From Flavobacterium rakeshii (GTDB lineage Bacteria; Bacteroidota; Bacteroidia; Flavobacteriales; Flavobacteriaceae): a stretch of 64,000 bases of DNA. The stretch lies in assembly GCF_009741375.1 (NCBI RefSeq), contig NZ_WOWP01000011.1, positions 1 to 64,000 on the forward strand. Direction: 5' to 3'. A model generated the notes under the pieces. That model was not told the DNA's origin. It searched no databases and worked only from the letters and a program-made list of their open reading frames with translations. Shown one piece after another: positions 8,562 to 16,491 of this stretch; the stretch's first letter is position 1; each line of letters starts with the position of its first letter. A program made the translations under genes and the position numbers.

Positions 8562-9503
8562 TTATAACTTTTTACGAACAGATATCTCTCTCGTTGGTAT
8601 ATCAATTGGTAAAAGACCGGACTTTAAAATTATCCTTTGTCCTTCACGTGCACTTATATATGTGTCAAAACCCATGCCTAAACCCAAACGTCCCTGATAA
8701 TTTACCACATAAAGGGTTCTTATTAAAGGGTAATCGCCTGTGGCTATATTACTTTGGTTAGGTTTATAATATTTTTCTTCGCCCTTGTCAGCCTCAGCAT
8801 TGTCCACTGCTAAAACTGTAATTTCATTAATATATTGTGTAAGGTGTGGTGGTGCCTGTACAATCCAGTTAATACCAATAACTCCTATGGCACCATCGTT
8901 ATCATGAACATATTTAATAACGTCTTCATTTGTTTTAAACGCATAAATACCTTCTTGTGGTAATTTATCAATTCCGGCAAGTTGCTTCATATATTCAAGC
9001 GTGCTTGAACCCGGATTATCAAAAACTAAACTTTTAATATTCCCTGTAGGTTTACCCTTAAGTACGTTTAAAACATCTTCAAGTTTAACTACAGTATCAT
9101 TTCTTTTATTATTAGATAACAAAGCTATGGCATCTTTAGCAAACTCTGTCACCCTTGGTGTAATCTTTCTGTTAGTAAAGTGCTTTTCTTCTTCGGGAGT
9201 TAATTTTCGGGACAAAACAGCAACCGAAATAGAGTCCTGTAAAAGCGCATTTATAATTTCCTGTTGCGGTTTATTTACCTGTGTAATTTCGGCTCTTGGA
9301 TAAACGCTGTGAAAAACAGCCAATACATCTTCAATAATAGGGGCAACTGTATTATCTGTAACCAAAGTGGCTTTACCCGATGTAAGAGTTTCTTCAATAA
9401 TCTCCTCACCATTTTCATTCTTGTTTTTACAGGAATAAACAACTGACACTACAACTAATGCAGCAGCAAAGAAAATGAATGTGTATTTGTTTATAATTTT
9501 CAT
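8562..9503 (-). CDS. PstS-like phosphate-binding-type lipoprotein
   Basis: A 313-residue protein of the periplasmic phosphate-binding (PBP-like) fold. The N-terminus has a lipobox-like VYSC with Cys25, so it is probably a lipoprotein. The family stretch starts near residue 40 (SGKATLVTDNTVAPIIEDVLAVF, then VAVLSRKLTPEE) and includes the FDNPGSSTLEYMKQLAG region. No pstC, pstA or pstB gene is near; instead it sits between tonB and the TPR gene. It may sense or deliver a ligand for TonB-driven uptake rather than serve an ABC transporter; that is inference. Confidence 0.8.
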   Translation of the reverse strand: MKIINKYTFIFFAAALVVVSVVYSCKNKNENGEEIIEETLTSGKATLVTDNTVAPIIEDVLAVFHSVYPRAEITQVNKPQQEIINALLQDSISVAVLSRKLTPEEEKHFTNRKITPRVTEFAKDAIALLSNNKRNDTVVKLEDVLNVLKGKPTGNIKSLVFDNPGSSTLEYMKQLAGIDKLPQEGIYAFKTNEDVIKYVHDNDGAIGVIGINWIVQAPPHLTQYINEITVLAVDNAEADKGEEKYYKPNQSNIATGDYPLIRTLYVVNYQGRLGLGMGFDTYISAREGQRIILKSGLLPIDIPTREISVRKKL

Positions 9504-9520
9504 TGAAGTTCTTTTTTTGG

Positions 9521-9754
9521 TTAACTGTATTTTTGCCTTAGTCTTATAAAACGTATAGCTGAATATACTATAAGTACAACTCCTAAAGCCATCCTTTGGT
9601 TATACGATAACGGCAAAGGTAAAGTTTTCCAAAAAATTATCATAAGGCCTAAGCCAAGATACATTAAGAAGAAGAATAAGCCAAAAACAAACAGAAATCG
9701 CTTGTGAAGCGATTTCTGTTTTTCTCTTTGAGAGTTTCTACGTTGTGAAAGCAT
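9521..9754 (-). CDS. small two-helix membrane protein in the TonB operon
   Basis: A 77-residue basic protein with two hydrophobic segments (about 21-43 and 51-68) and a cytoplasm-like, Arg/Lys/Gln-rich N-terminus. No named family recognised. It lies 15 nt after tonB and 17 nt before the PstS-like gene, so it belongs to the same transcript. Confidence 0.7.
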   Translation of the reverse strand: MLSQRRNSQREKQKSLHKRFLFVFGLFFFLMYLGLGLMIIFWKTLPLPLSYNQRMALGVVLIVYSAIRFIRLRQKYS

Positions 9755-9769
9755 CTCTTATATTTTAAT

Positions 9770-10603
9770 TTATGATCTGATGTTAATTGTAATAGGCAGC
9801 GTAAACGAAGCCCTTACATTTTTACCATTTTGAACACCCGGAGACCATTTTTTCTTCATTGACTGAAGTACACGGATAGCTTCTTTACCCATTCCGTATC
9901 CAGGATCTCTTAATACTTTGATATTACTCATAGAACCATCTTTTTCAATTACGAAAGAAAGATAAATCTTAGCAGTCATGTCTCTATCAACATCAGGTAT
10001 TCTAAAGTTTTTGTTTACATAGTCATAAAAAGACTTCATACCACCAGGGTACTCAGGTTGTACCTGAAGACCAGCTGTACTATATACATTTGTATCTTCC
10101 GGTTCAACACCTTTATCAAGATCACCTGCAGGAGTACCAATTACGATATCACCTGTTGGGCTAGCCTCAGCATTTCTTGAACTTGGATCAGCCTCTTCAA
10201 ACTGCTCTGTTCTTGGTGGTTCTTCAACAACTTCTTCTTTTTTCTTAACCTCAAGAGGTTTGAATTTCACCTCTTCAACTACCGATTTAGGCGCTTGTTT
10301 TACCTCTACCGGTGGTGGCGGTGGCGGTGGTGGTACATCTTCAACCGGTGGTGGTGGTAAATCAATTACCTCAATCACCTTATCAATAGTTTCCGGTTTA
10401 TCTTTTTTACCAACTAAGTTATCAAAAGCTGCATAAATCTTAGGTAGTGAAATTAAGAAAACAAAAAGGGCTGCACCGATAAAGAAGGCTCTCACCGTTA
10501 TCTTTGGATTCTCTGACCTTAGTTTGTAAGCACCGTATTTTTTGTTACGACCCTCAAAAACTATATCAATCCATTCCTGTTTGAATATATTAAGTTTAGA
10601 CAT
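9770..10603 (-). CDS. tonB: energy transducer TonB
   Basis: A 277-residue TonB protein: cytoplasmic N-terminus with the Bacteroidetes-type FEGRNKKYGAYKLR motif (16-29), one membrane anchor (about 40-58), a proline-rich spacer (83-98) and a C-terminal TonB domain (about 185-277, YPGGMKSFYDYVNKNFRIP onward). It couples the ExbB/ExbD proton motive force to outer-membrane receptors such as the barrel protein at 43055. It follows two exbD genes with short gaps. Confidence 0.93.
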   Translation of the reverse strand: MSKLNIFKQEWIDIVFEGRNKKYGAYKLRSENPKITVRAFFIGAALFVFLISLPKIYAAFDNLVGKKDKPETIDKVIEVIDLPPPPVEDVPPPPPPPPVEVKQAPKSVVEEVKFKPLEVKKKEEVVEEPPRTEQFEEADPSSRNAEASPTGDIVIGTPAGDLDKGVEPEDTNVYSTAGLQVQPEYPGGMKSFYDYVNKNFRIPDVDRDMTAKIYLSFVIEKDGSMSNIKVLRDPGYGMGKEAIRVLQSMKKKWSPGVQNGKNVRASFTLPITINIRS

Positions 10604-10636
10604 AATTTATATTTTTTGATTAGCTGAAATCAGGAA

Positions 10637-11185
10637 TTAGTACATTCCTTTTTCCTCTAACAATTTCACTTCCGGTTCAGATATATCACCTATAGCGTAA
10701 AGCTGTACATTGGTGATTGCCATTTCATCAAGAATATCAACAAGGTTTTTGTAGTGCGTTTTATCACTTGCCTTGATAATTACTATAAGACCTTTCTCTT
10801 TATTATCGCCATATACAGACTTAACTGCCGCAATACGCTGTAAAAGAATATTACGAATACCATCTTTACCATATTGAGTTTCAGTTGGAGCAGCCAGAGG
10901 CTCATCAAACTTACCTAAATACCATAAAAGTGTATTGTCCTTACCCATAAGAATAGTAAGAGACCTATCGTCCGGAACATCTGTTTTACTTGTATCAATA
11001 GGGTCTTTATCTGGCATAGCCAAATTCATAGACTGTGGCTTTGATAACGATGTGGTAAGCATGAAGAAGGTTATCAAAAGGAATGCAAGGTCAACCATTG
11101 CTGTAAGGTCTACCCCCGGATTCGATTTCTTACTTCTTACTTTGCCACCCTTGCCGCCATCGCCGCCGGTATTTAATTCTGCCAT
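10637..11185 (-). CDS. exbD: biopolymer transporter ExbD (second copy)
   Basis: A 182-residue ExbD/TolR protein with a Gly-rich N-terminus, one membrane segment (about 30-46) carrying the conserved membrane Asp (Asp32 in LTAMVDLAFLLITFFML) and a periplasmic domain. It partners ExbB and TonB in proton-driven energy transfer. It lies between the other exbD and tonB. Confidence 0.92.
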   Translation of the reverse strand: MAELNTGGDGGKGGKVRSKKSNPGVDLTAMVDLAFLLITFFMLTTSLSKPQSMNLAMPDKDPIDTSKTDVPDDRSLTILMGKDNTLLWYLGKFDEPLAAPTETQYGKDGIRNILLQRIAAVKSVYGDNKEKGLIVIIKASDKTHYKNLVDILDEMAITNVQLYAIGDISEPEVKLLEEKGMY

Positions 11186-11206
11186 TTTATATTATATTTT
11201 ATAATA

Positions 11207-11857
11207 TTAAAAATCTTCATCACGTAAACCTGTTACCAGGAAGAATCTGTTCTTCTTTTGCTCCTGCAGGATATCTATAACTCTCTTAATAGTAGTATAG
11301 TCTTCATCGGCATCACCTCTAATGGCAATATCAAGATCAACATACTTAACATCTTTCTTACCACTATTAATTTCATCATTAAGAAACTCTCTTGAAGCTT
11401 CACGTGAAAACTTAACCCAGTCACTTAACTGATCATTAATAGTATCAAACGGTATACCTTTTTGATAGCCTGGCTCATTTCTTTTAGCCGGCTCCATTTT
11501 CAATAAACCTTTAAGTTGATTTACAGGAACACCAAAACCTTCCATTAAAGAAAAACTAGTATACTCCTCTTCTGTAAAAGGAATATTATATTTTTCTGAA
11601 ATACGCTCTAAGGTTTTCCTTCTTACTTCTTTACCTAATACGTTAAAGAAAACTTCATTATCACCTACAGTAATTGTTGCCAGGTTATCTTCAGGCAACT
11701 TTGTTTGTACGGTTGAAGCCGGTGCATCCACAGGGTGTGGATCTGGCATTTTTGCCGTAGCTGTAAGGATAAAGAAGGTAAGCAAAAGAAAGGAAACATC
11801 ACACATCGCGGTCATGTCAATCCTTGTACTTTTTCTAGAAACTTTTACTTTAGCCAT
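11207..11857 (-). CDS. exbD: biopolymer transporter ExbD (first copy)
   Basis: A 216-residue ExbD-family protein, longer than usual because of an insertion in the periplasmic part (about residues 75-150). The membrane helix holds the conserved Asp20 (MTAMCDVSFLLLTFFILTA). Two different ExbD proteins in one operon are common in Bacteroidetes. A terminator hairpin lies upstream, between it and exbB. Confidence 0.9.
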   Translation of the reverse strand: MAKVKVSRKSTRIDMTAMCDVSFLLLTFFILTATAKMPDPHPVDAPASTVQTKLPEDNLATITVGDNEVFFNVLGKEVRRKTLERISEKYNIPFTEEEYTSFSLMEGFGVPVNQLKGLLKMEPAKRNEPGYQKGIPFDTINDQLSDWVKFSREASREFLNDEINSGKKDVKYVDLDIAIRGDADEDYTTIKRVIDILQEQKKNRFFLVTGLRDEDF

Positions 11858-11889
11858 TCTTAAATTTTTAGCTTACATGTAAAGGGCAA

Positions 11890-11914
11890 AAAAGTGTGCG
11901 CAGTCGCACACTTT
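11890..11914 (-). terminator. intra-operon terminator between exbB and exbD
   Basis: AAAGTGTGCG (11891-11900), loop CAGT, CGCACACTTT (11905-11914), with a T-tract on the minus strand. It lies after exbB and before the first exbD, so only part of the transcripts would continue into exbD-tonB. Confidence 0.75.
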
Positions 11915-11955
11915 TAAACCTTACACTATTATTAAAACTTAACTCTTTTTATCAA

Positions 11956-12816
11956 TTATGCGTTGTTTGCACGCGCTCTAAACCTTCTGTAAGTTTGAAC
12001 GATTGTGAAACCAGCCTCATCGATAGAGTAAGTTAGCTTGTCAATTTTAGAAGTAAATGAGTTATAAGCGATAATCGCAACTGTAGATGTAGAGATACCT
12101 GTTGCAGTATTAATAAGCGCCTCAGAAATACCGTTTGCCAGCTGAGCTGAATCTGGAGTAGAACCTGCACCAAGAGCAGAGAACGCTTTAATCATACCTG
12201 TTACCGTACCTAGAAGACCTACTAACGTACCAATTGACACAAGAGTAGAGATTACAACTAAGTTTTTCTCTAACATTGGCATTTCAAGAGAAGTTGCCTC
12301 TTCGATTTCCTGCTGAATAGCAGCCTCAGCTCTTTCGCTGTCAAAACCTTCTCTTTTAACTTCTTCATATTTTAATAAACCAGCTTTTACAACATTTGCA
12401 ACAGTACCTTGTTGCTTGTCGCACTCAGCCATAGCTTCAGAAATGTTACCATTGCTGATTTGTTTTTGTACTTTTTCAACAAAAGCGCCTACGTTACCTT
12501 TACCAGCTGCTTTTGAAATTGAAATTAAACGCTCAATTGAGAATACAACTGACATAAGGAAAAGTCCCATAAGTACAGGTACTACATAACCTCCCTTATA
12601 TACCATTCCAAGATAGTTACCCGGTTTTGGGTGACCAGCCTCAGCACCAAGTTTGATTATTTCTTCTTCATTTTCGAAGTTTGACGGAGCACCCATTATG
12701 TATCTCCATACAAGTATACCGATTACGATACACAATACAATTGTTAATGCAGCGAAAACATTTGACCCTTTAGATCCACCTTCTTTTTTTTCCTTCTGAA
12801 TAGATGCGTTTGCCAT
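11956..12816 (-). CDS. exbB: MotA/TolQ/ExbB proton channel protein
   Basis: A 286-residue ExbB-type inner-membrane protein with an extra N-terminal membrane helix (about 20-40), a second at about 77-93, and the two conserved channel helices in the C-terminal half (LVVISTLVSIGTLVGLLGTVTGMI and the ISEALINTATGIS region). It forms the proton channel with ExbD. It is the first gene of the TonB operon. Confidence 0.92.
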   Translation of the reverse strand: MANASIQKEKKEGGSKGSNVFAALTIVLCIVIGILVWRYIMGAPSNFENEEEIIKLGAEAGHPKPGNYLGMVYKGGYVVPVLMGLFLMSVVFSIERLISISKAAGKGNVGAFVEKVQKQISNGNISEAMAECDKQQGTVANVVKAGLLKYEEVKREGFDSERAEAAIQQEIEEATSLEMPMLEKNLVVISTLVSIGTLVGLLGTVTGMIKAFSALGAGSTPDSAQLANGISEALINTATGISTSTVAIIAYNSFTSKIDKLTYSIDEAGFTIVQTYRRFRARANNA

Positions 12817-12895
12817 TTCTTTTAAAAATTTAGTTTTTTTTGATTTTTAATAATAGTTCTTATTGTTATTTTTTTGCTTTTTAAAATAAGATTGG

Positions 12896-12903
12896 CAAAT
12901 TTA
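12896..12903 (-). promoter_or_regulatory. -7 box candidate for the exbB operon
   Basis: Minus-strand TAAATTTG about 80 nt before exbB. No clear TTG at -33. The rest of 12904-13274 is very AT-rich and I see no gene or strong structure in it. Confidence 0.35.
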
Positions 12904-13274
12904 TATTATTAGGAGATAAAAAAAAATAAAATGATTTTTTTTCTCGTTTCTTAACATTAAATTATCACAATCTTAAAGATTCATAAACACCCAAATTAAG
13001 GGCTCAATTTAAACAATTTCTATTTTTTTACTCACAAATCTATTTTTCATTACTATTTCCTTTAAATTTATATAGATTACGTATAAATAACATAAATCCC
13101 CCGTTTTTATTGTGCACGCATTGTAAAATAGTTTTTTTTCACGAAATTAATGCTCAAACTAACACATTATCACCCTAAATAAAGAACGTTTTGTAATACT
13201 TGTTTTATAAAATTACAATTAAAACGTCAAATCACCTAACAGCACCCTATATTTTAATTAAAAAATAACTCATT

Positions 13275-13637
13275 ATGAAACAATATTTTACACAAAAAAA
13301 TCCGTTTATAGTACCTACAAACGATGGTAAACTTATAGAAGAACACTTTGGGAATGCTTCAAACGGAGACAGTAACATATCTATAGCCCACATGATAGCC
13401 CCTCCGCAATGGAGCGAGCCTTTCCAAACTCCGGAGTTTGATGAATACACCTATATAATAAAGGGAAAGAAACAGTTTATTGTTAATGATGAGAAAATAA
13501 TACTGGAAGCAGGCCAGTCAATCAAAATAATGAAGAATACCAGAGTACAATACTCTAATCCTTTTGATGAGCCCTGCGAATACATAGCTGTTTGTACACC
13601 TGCCTTTACAATAGAAACTGCTAACCGTGAAGCATAA
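13275..13637 (+). CDS. cupin-domain protein
   Basis: A 120-residue single-domain cupin. The region EPFQTPEFDEYTYIIKGKKQFIVNDE and the later LEAGQSIKIMKNTRVQYSN form the two cupin half-motifs, although the metal-binding His residues are largely replaced. Substrate unknown. It is a lone plus-strand gene converging with kmo, whose terminator it faces. Its role in the kynurenine cluster, if any, is not evident. Confidence 0.8.
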   Translation: MKQYFTQKNPFIVPTNDGKLIEEHFGNASNGDSNISIAHMIAPPQWSEPFQTPEFDEYTYIIKGKKQFIVNDEKIILEAGQSIKIMKNTRVQYSNPFDEPCEYIAVCTPAFTIETANREA

Positions 13638-13661
13638 AAAAAGCTGCTTATTTAAGCAGCT
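13636..13661 (-). terminator. terminator overlapping the kmo stop codon
   Basis: AGCTGCTTA (13642-13650) and TAAGCAGCT (13653-13661) with an A-run at 13636-13642, which is the T-tract for minus-strand transcripts. The kmo stop codon at 13648-13650 lies in the stem. Confidence 0.8.
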
Positions 13662-14988
13662 CTATTATTTTTTGCTCCACTTCGGGAGTATTCCATTTGT
13701 TTTCTATACCATCTATTTGCATCACCTCGTCCATAATGGCTTTTTGCCTATCCCCTATCTCAAGAGCTTCAGAGTATGGCCTGTAACTAAATGTCACTCT
13801 ACTATATAACGGAAGCCATTTATCAGGATACCTGTCTGAAAACCATTTTTCTATTTTTTTCTGTAAAAGAAACTTATCATCTATAGTTTTAGAACTCATC
13901 TCCATAAAGTTACGATAAGACAGTTCGGCTATAGCATCGGCATTTGGCTTACGACTTTCCTGATATTCCTTGAATATAGTATCCCAGTCATCACCATATT
14001 GCTCTATTAACTGACTAAGTATAGTTATATCTTCAAAACCGGCATTCATACCGTGACCATAAAACGGCACAATTGCATGGCAGGCATCTCCTATAAGAGC
14101 AACCTTGTCAGAGTATGTCCAAGGGTAACATTTCATAGTAACCAATGTACTGGTAGGATTTTTAAAGAAGTCTTCAACCAGTTCAGGTATTACATCAATA
14201 GTAGACGGGAAATAATCTGCAAAGAATTTCTCCAGAGTTTCCCTATCCTTTAATGCCTCAAACGAGTTTTCTCCTTCAAAAGGCATGAAAAGCGTACAGG
14301 TAAAACTACCATCAAGGTTTGGCAGTGCGATTAACATGAAATCGTTTCTTGGCCAAATGTGCAGTGAGTTTTTATCAAGCTTATGAGTACCGTCGGCATT
14401 TGCAGGTATATTTAGCTCTTTGTAACCGGTATTTAAAAACTGCTGAGAGTAATTAAACATACTTTGCCTTTGCATCCTGTGACGGATTCTAGAAAAAGCA
14501 CCATCGGCACCAAAAACCTTATCATACTGAAGCTCTTTCCACTCCCCTCTTTCTGTTTCACCGGCATGAAGAGTAGCATCAGCAAGTGTTACATCCCATA
14601 TTTTTGTCTCAAAGAAAAACTTAACACCTTCTTCTTCCGCCAGGGTAACCATCTTTCTGTTTAGCAGTCCGCGTGAAATAGAGTAAATACTTTCACCGTC
14701 TTTCCCGTAGTACTGAAAATTAAGCGGCTCTCCTATTGCATGGATAGCACGTTTTTCCATTGGGATTGCTATTTTCCTTATCTCTTCTCCCAAACCTACA
14801 TCATCGAGCGCTCTCCATCCTCTGTGCGACATTGCCAGATTAATGGAACGTCCTGAAAACTCTACAGTTCGTATATCCGGGCTCCTGTCATAAACATGTA
14901 CTGTGTGCCCTGCTCTTTTTAGGTATATTGCTAACAGAGATCCTACGAGTCCGGATCCCACAACAGCAATTTTTAAGGGAGTTTGCAT
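13648..14988 (-). CDS. kmo: kynurenine 3-monooxygenase
   Basis: A 446-residue FAD monooxygenase that hydroxylates kynurenine to 3-hydroxykynurenine using NADPH and O2. The FAD-binding GSGLVG is at 11-16, the Kmo-typical GRSINLAMSHRGW follows, and the second FAD motif GDACHAIVPFYGHGMNAG is in the C-terminal half. The start at 14988 (MQTPLKIAVVG) places the Rossmann fold at the N-terminus; an upstream in-frame start would add eight residues. It is separated from kynU and the ureohydrolase gene by a tiny plus-strand gene, so it has its own promoter. Confidence 0.93.
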   Translation of the reverse strand: MQTPLKIAVVGSGLVGSLLAIYLKRAGHTVHVYDRSPDIRTVEFSGRSINLAMSHRGWRALDDVGLGEEIRKIAIPMEKRAIHAIGEPLNFQYYGKDGESIYSISRGLLNRKMVTLAEEEGVKFFFETKIWDVTLADATLHAGETERGEWKELQYDKVFGADGAFSRIRHRMQRQSMFNYSQQFLNTGYKELNIPANADGTHKLDKNSLHIWPRNDFMLIALPNLDGSFTCTLFMPFEGENSFEALKDRETLEKFFADYFPSTIDVIPELVEDFFKNPTSTLVTMKCYPWTYSDKVALIGDACHAIVPFYGHGMNAGFEDITILSQLIEQYGDDWDTIFKEYQESRKPNADAIAELSYRNFMEMSSKTIDDKFLLQKKIEKWFSDRYPDKWLPLYSRVTFSYRPYSEALEIGDRQKAIMDEVMQIDGIENKWNTPEVEQKIIELLK

Positions 14989-15009
14989 GGAAAATAATCT
15001 AAAACACTG

Positions 15010-15017
15010 CAAAAATA
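15010..15017 (-). promoter_or_regulatory. -7 box candidate for kmo
   Basis: Minus-strand TATTTTTG 22 nt before the kmo start; no well-placed TTG seen. Confidence 0.35.
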
Positions 15018-15170
15018 CTGATTTAATATCACAAGCCTTTGTTTTTAGGGATTTATTTCACGCTCAGTATTTTATTAAGAAAACTTTTGCACATAAAGGA
15101 TTCTTAATTAATTAACAGATACGAATCACTATGTGTAATTTTACTTCACTAACTATAAAAAAATACTGTT

Positions 15171-15329
15171 ATGAGAGATTTAATCTGGTTAATTATCGTT
15201 ATCCTTATCATAGGCTGGTTAATAGGATTCTTTGGATTTGGTGAAGCAGTAGGTAGCCTAATTCACGTTTTGCTTGTACTGGCAATTATAGGAATACTTT
15301 ACAGACTGGCTGTAGGCCGACGCCCTTAA
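15171..15329 (+). CDS. lmo0937-type small membrane protein
   Basis: A 52-residue protein beginning MRDLIWLIIVILIIGWLIGF, with two hydrophobic segments (about 4-21 and 29-44) around a short Gly-rich turn (GFFGFGEAVGS) and a basic end (GRRP). This is the lmo0937/DUF5670 family of short membrane proteins, function unknown, often stress-related. It has its own terminator and sits between kmo and the ureohydrolase gene on the opposite strand. Confidence 0.75.
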   Translation: MRDLIWLIIVILIIGWLIGFFGFGEAVGSLIHVLLVLAIIGILYRLAVGRRP

Positions 15330-15348
15330 ACAGCTTTACTTAAAATAC

Positions 15349-15374
15349 AAAAGCCCTGCAATTGCAGGGCTTTT
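15349..15374. terminator. bidirectional terminator
   Basis: AAAAGCCCTGCAA / TTGCAGGGCTTTT perfect palindrome with T-runs on both strands. It serves the small membrane protein gene and the ureohydrolase gene. Confidence 0.9.
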
Positions 15375-15398
15375 TGTTTTGTAAACACAATATATAAG

Positions 15399-16487
15399 TT
15401 AGAACTTAACTTCTTTACCAATTTCCATATTGTTGTTTTTTGCCAAAACACCACACATATGGAAAAGCATTCTTGCTCCTACGTTACCATCCCAATCATC
15501 ACCTTCTTCTCCCGGAGCCACCTCAACAAGATCGAAACCAATGATTTCCTTTCCGCTTTTCGCAAGAAGACTGAACAAATAAGCTGCCTGCTCAAAAGAG
15601 AAACCTCCCGGCACCGGAGTACCTGTATTAGGACAATACCAAGGATACATACCATCTATATCAAAACTGATACAAACTTTTTGAGGTAACTGTGCAATTA
15701 TAGTTTCACACTGCTGCTTCCATGTCACTCCTTCAAAAGTCTCGGCTTTCAGGTCACGGTCTGTAAATACCTTTACGCGCCCGGCTTCAGCCTGTACCAC
15801 TTCTACTTCTTCTTTACAGAAATCACGAATACCCACCTGTACGATTTTTGATATTTGCGGAAGTTTAAGTGCATTATACATGATAGATGCATGCGAGTAG
15901 GTAAAACCTTCGTAAGCAATACGTAAATCCATGTGAGCATCCAGGTGAAGTAGCCCGAAATCACTATGTTTTTCTGCCAAAGCCTCATAATACCCCAGTG
16001 GCGTACTGTGATCACCTCCTAAAAGTACCACTTTTTTACCCTGCTCCATCCAGTACTTAACTCTGGCTTTTACCTCATCTTTAAACTGACCACAAATGGT
16101 GTTTATCTCATTAAGGTGAATTATAAGTTCAGGATTATCTTCTATTTTCTCTCCGTTTTCAAGAGCTTCAATAATAGGCTGCGCCAAGTTTTTGTATTTC
16201 CTGCTTTTGTCAGACCATTCTTCGGTCTTATCATTTAAATCAAGAAACATACCCAGTTTCCATAAATCAGGAAACTCCTGATGAAGCAAATCTACCTGAA
16301 ACGAAGCCTCTAAAATAGCTTCGGGTCCCTGAGATGCACCCGCTCCATAACTCACGGTTACTTCCCAAGGGGCAGGAACAATAATAATTTCACTTTCTTC
16401 GGCCGTAAACGGCAGCCCAAAAACACTCGCGTCTGCCAGTCCCGGCTGGCTAGGGTCGAATGTTGCTATTTTTTGCTCTTTTGTCAT
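15399..16487 (-). CDS. ureohydrolase (arginase/formiminoglutamase-fold) enzyme in the kynurenine cluster
   Basis: A 362-residue binuclear-manganese hydrolase. All metal-ligand motifs are intact: GGDHS (157-161), DAHMD (183-187) and SFDID (274-278), and GTGTPVPGG-like sequence at 288-295. Known members hydrolyse arginine, agmatine or formiminoglutamate. The gene lies 4 nt after kynU, and kmo is close by, with no arginine or histidine genes around. A possible role is removal of the formyl group from N-formylkynurenine, chemically close to formiminoglutamase, but the sequence alone does not prove this. The exact substrate is open. Confidence 0.85.
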   Translation of the reverse strand: MTKEQKIATFDPSQPGLADASVFGLPFTAEESEIIIVPAPWEVTVSYGAGASQGPEAILEASFQVDLLHQEFPDLWKLGMFLDLNDKTEEWSDKSRKYKNLAQPIIEALENGEKIEDNPELIIHLNEINTICGQFKDEVKARVKYWMEQGKKVVLLGGDHSTPLGYYEALAEKHSDFGLLHLDAHMDLRIAYEGFTYSHASIMYNALKLPQISKIVQVGIRDFCKEEVEVVQAEAGRVKVFTDRDLKAETFEGVTWKQQCETIIAQLPQKVCISFDIDGMYPWYCPNTGTPVPGGFSFEQAAYLFSLLAKSGKEIIGFDLVEVAPGEEGDDWDGNVGARMLFHMCGVLAKNNNMEIGKEVKF

Positions 16488-16491
16488 TTTA

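Noticed and set aside
10305..10360. GGT/GGC repeats
   Set aside because: They encode the proline-rich spacer of TonB on the minus strand and are ordinary low-complexity coding DNA.
12904..13274. Intergenic stretch of about 370 nt between exbB and the cupin gene
   Set aside because: Very AT-rich with several near-promoter sequences but no open frame, stable hairpin or riboswitch core that I could support.
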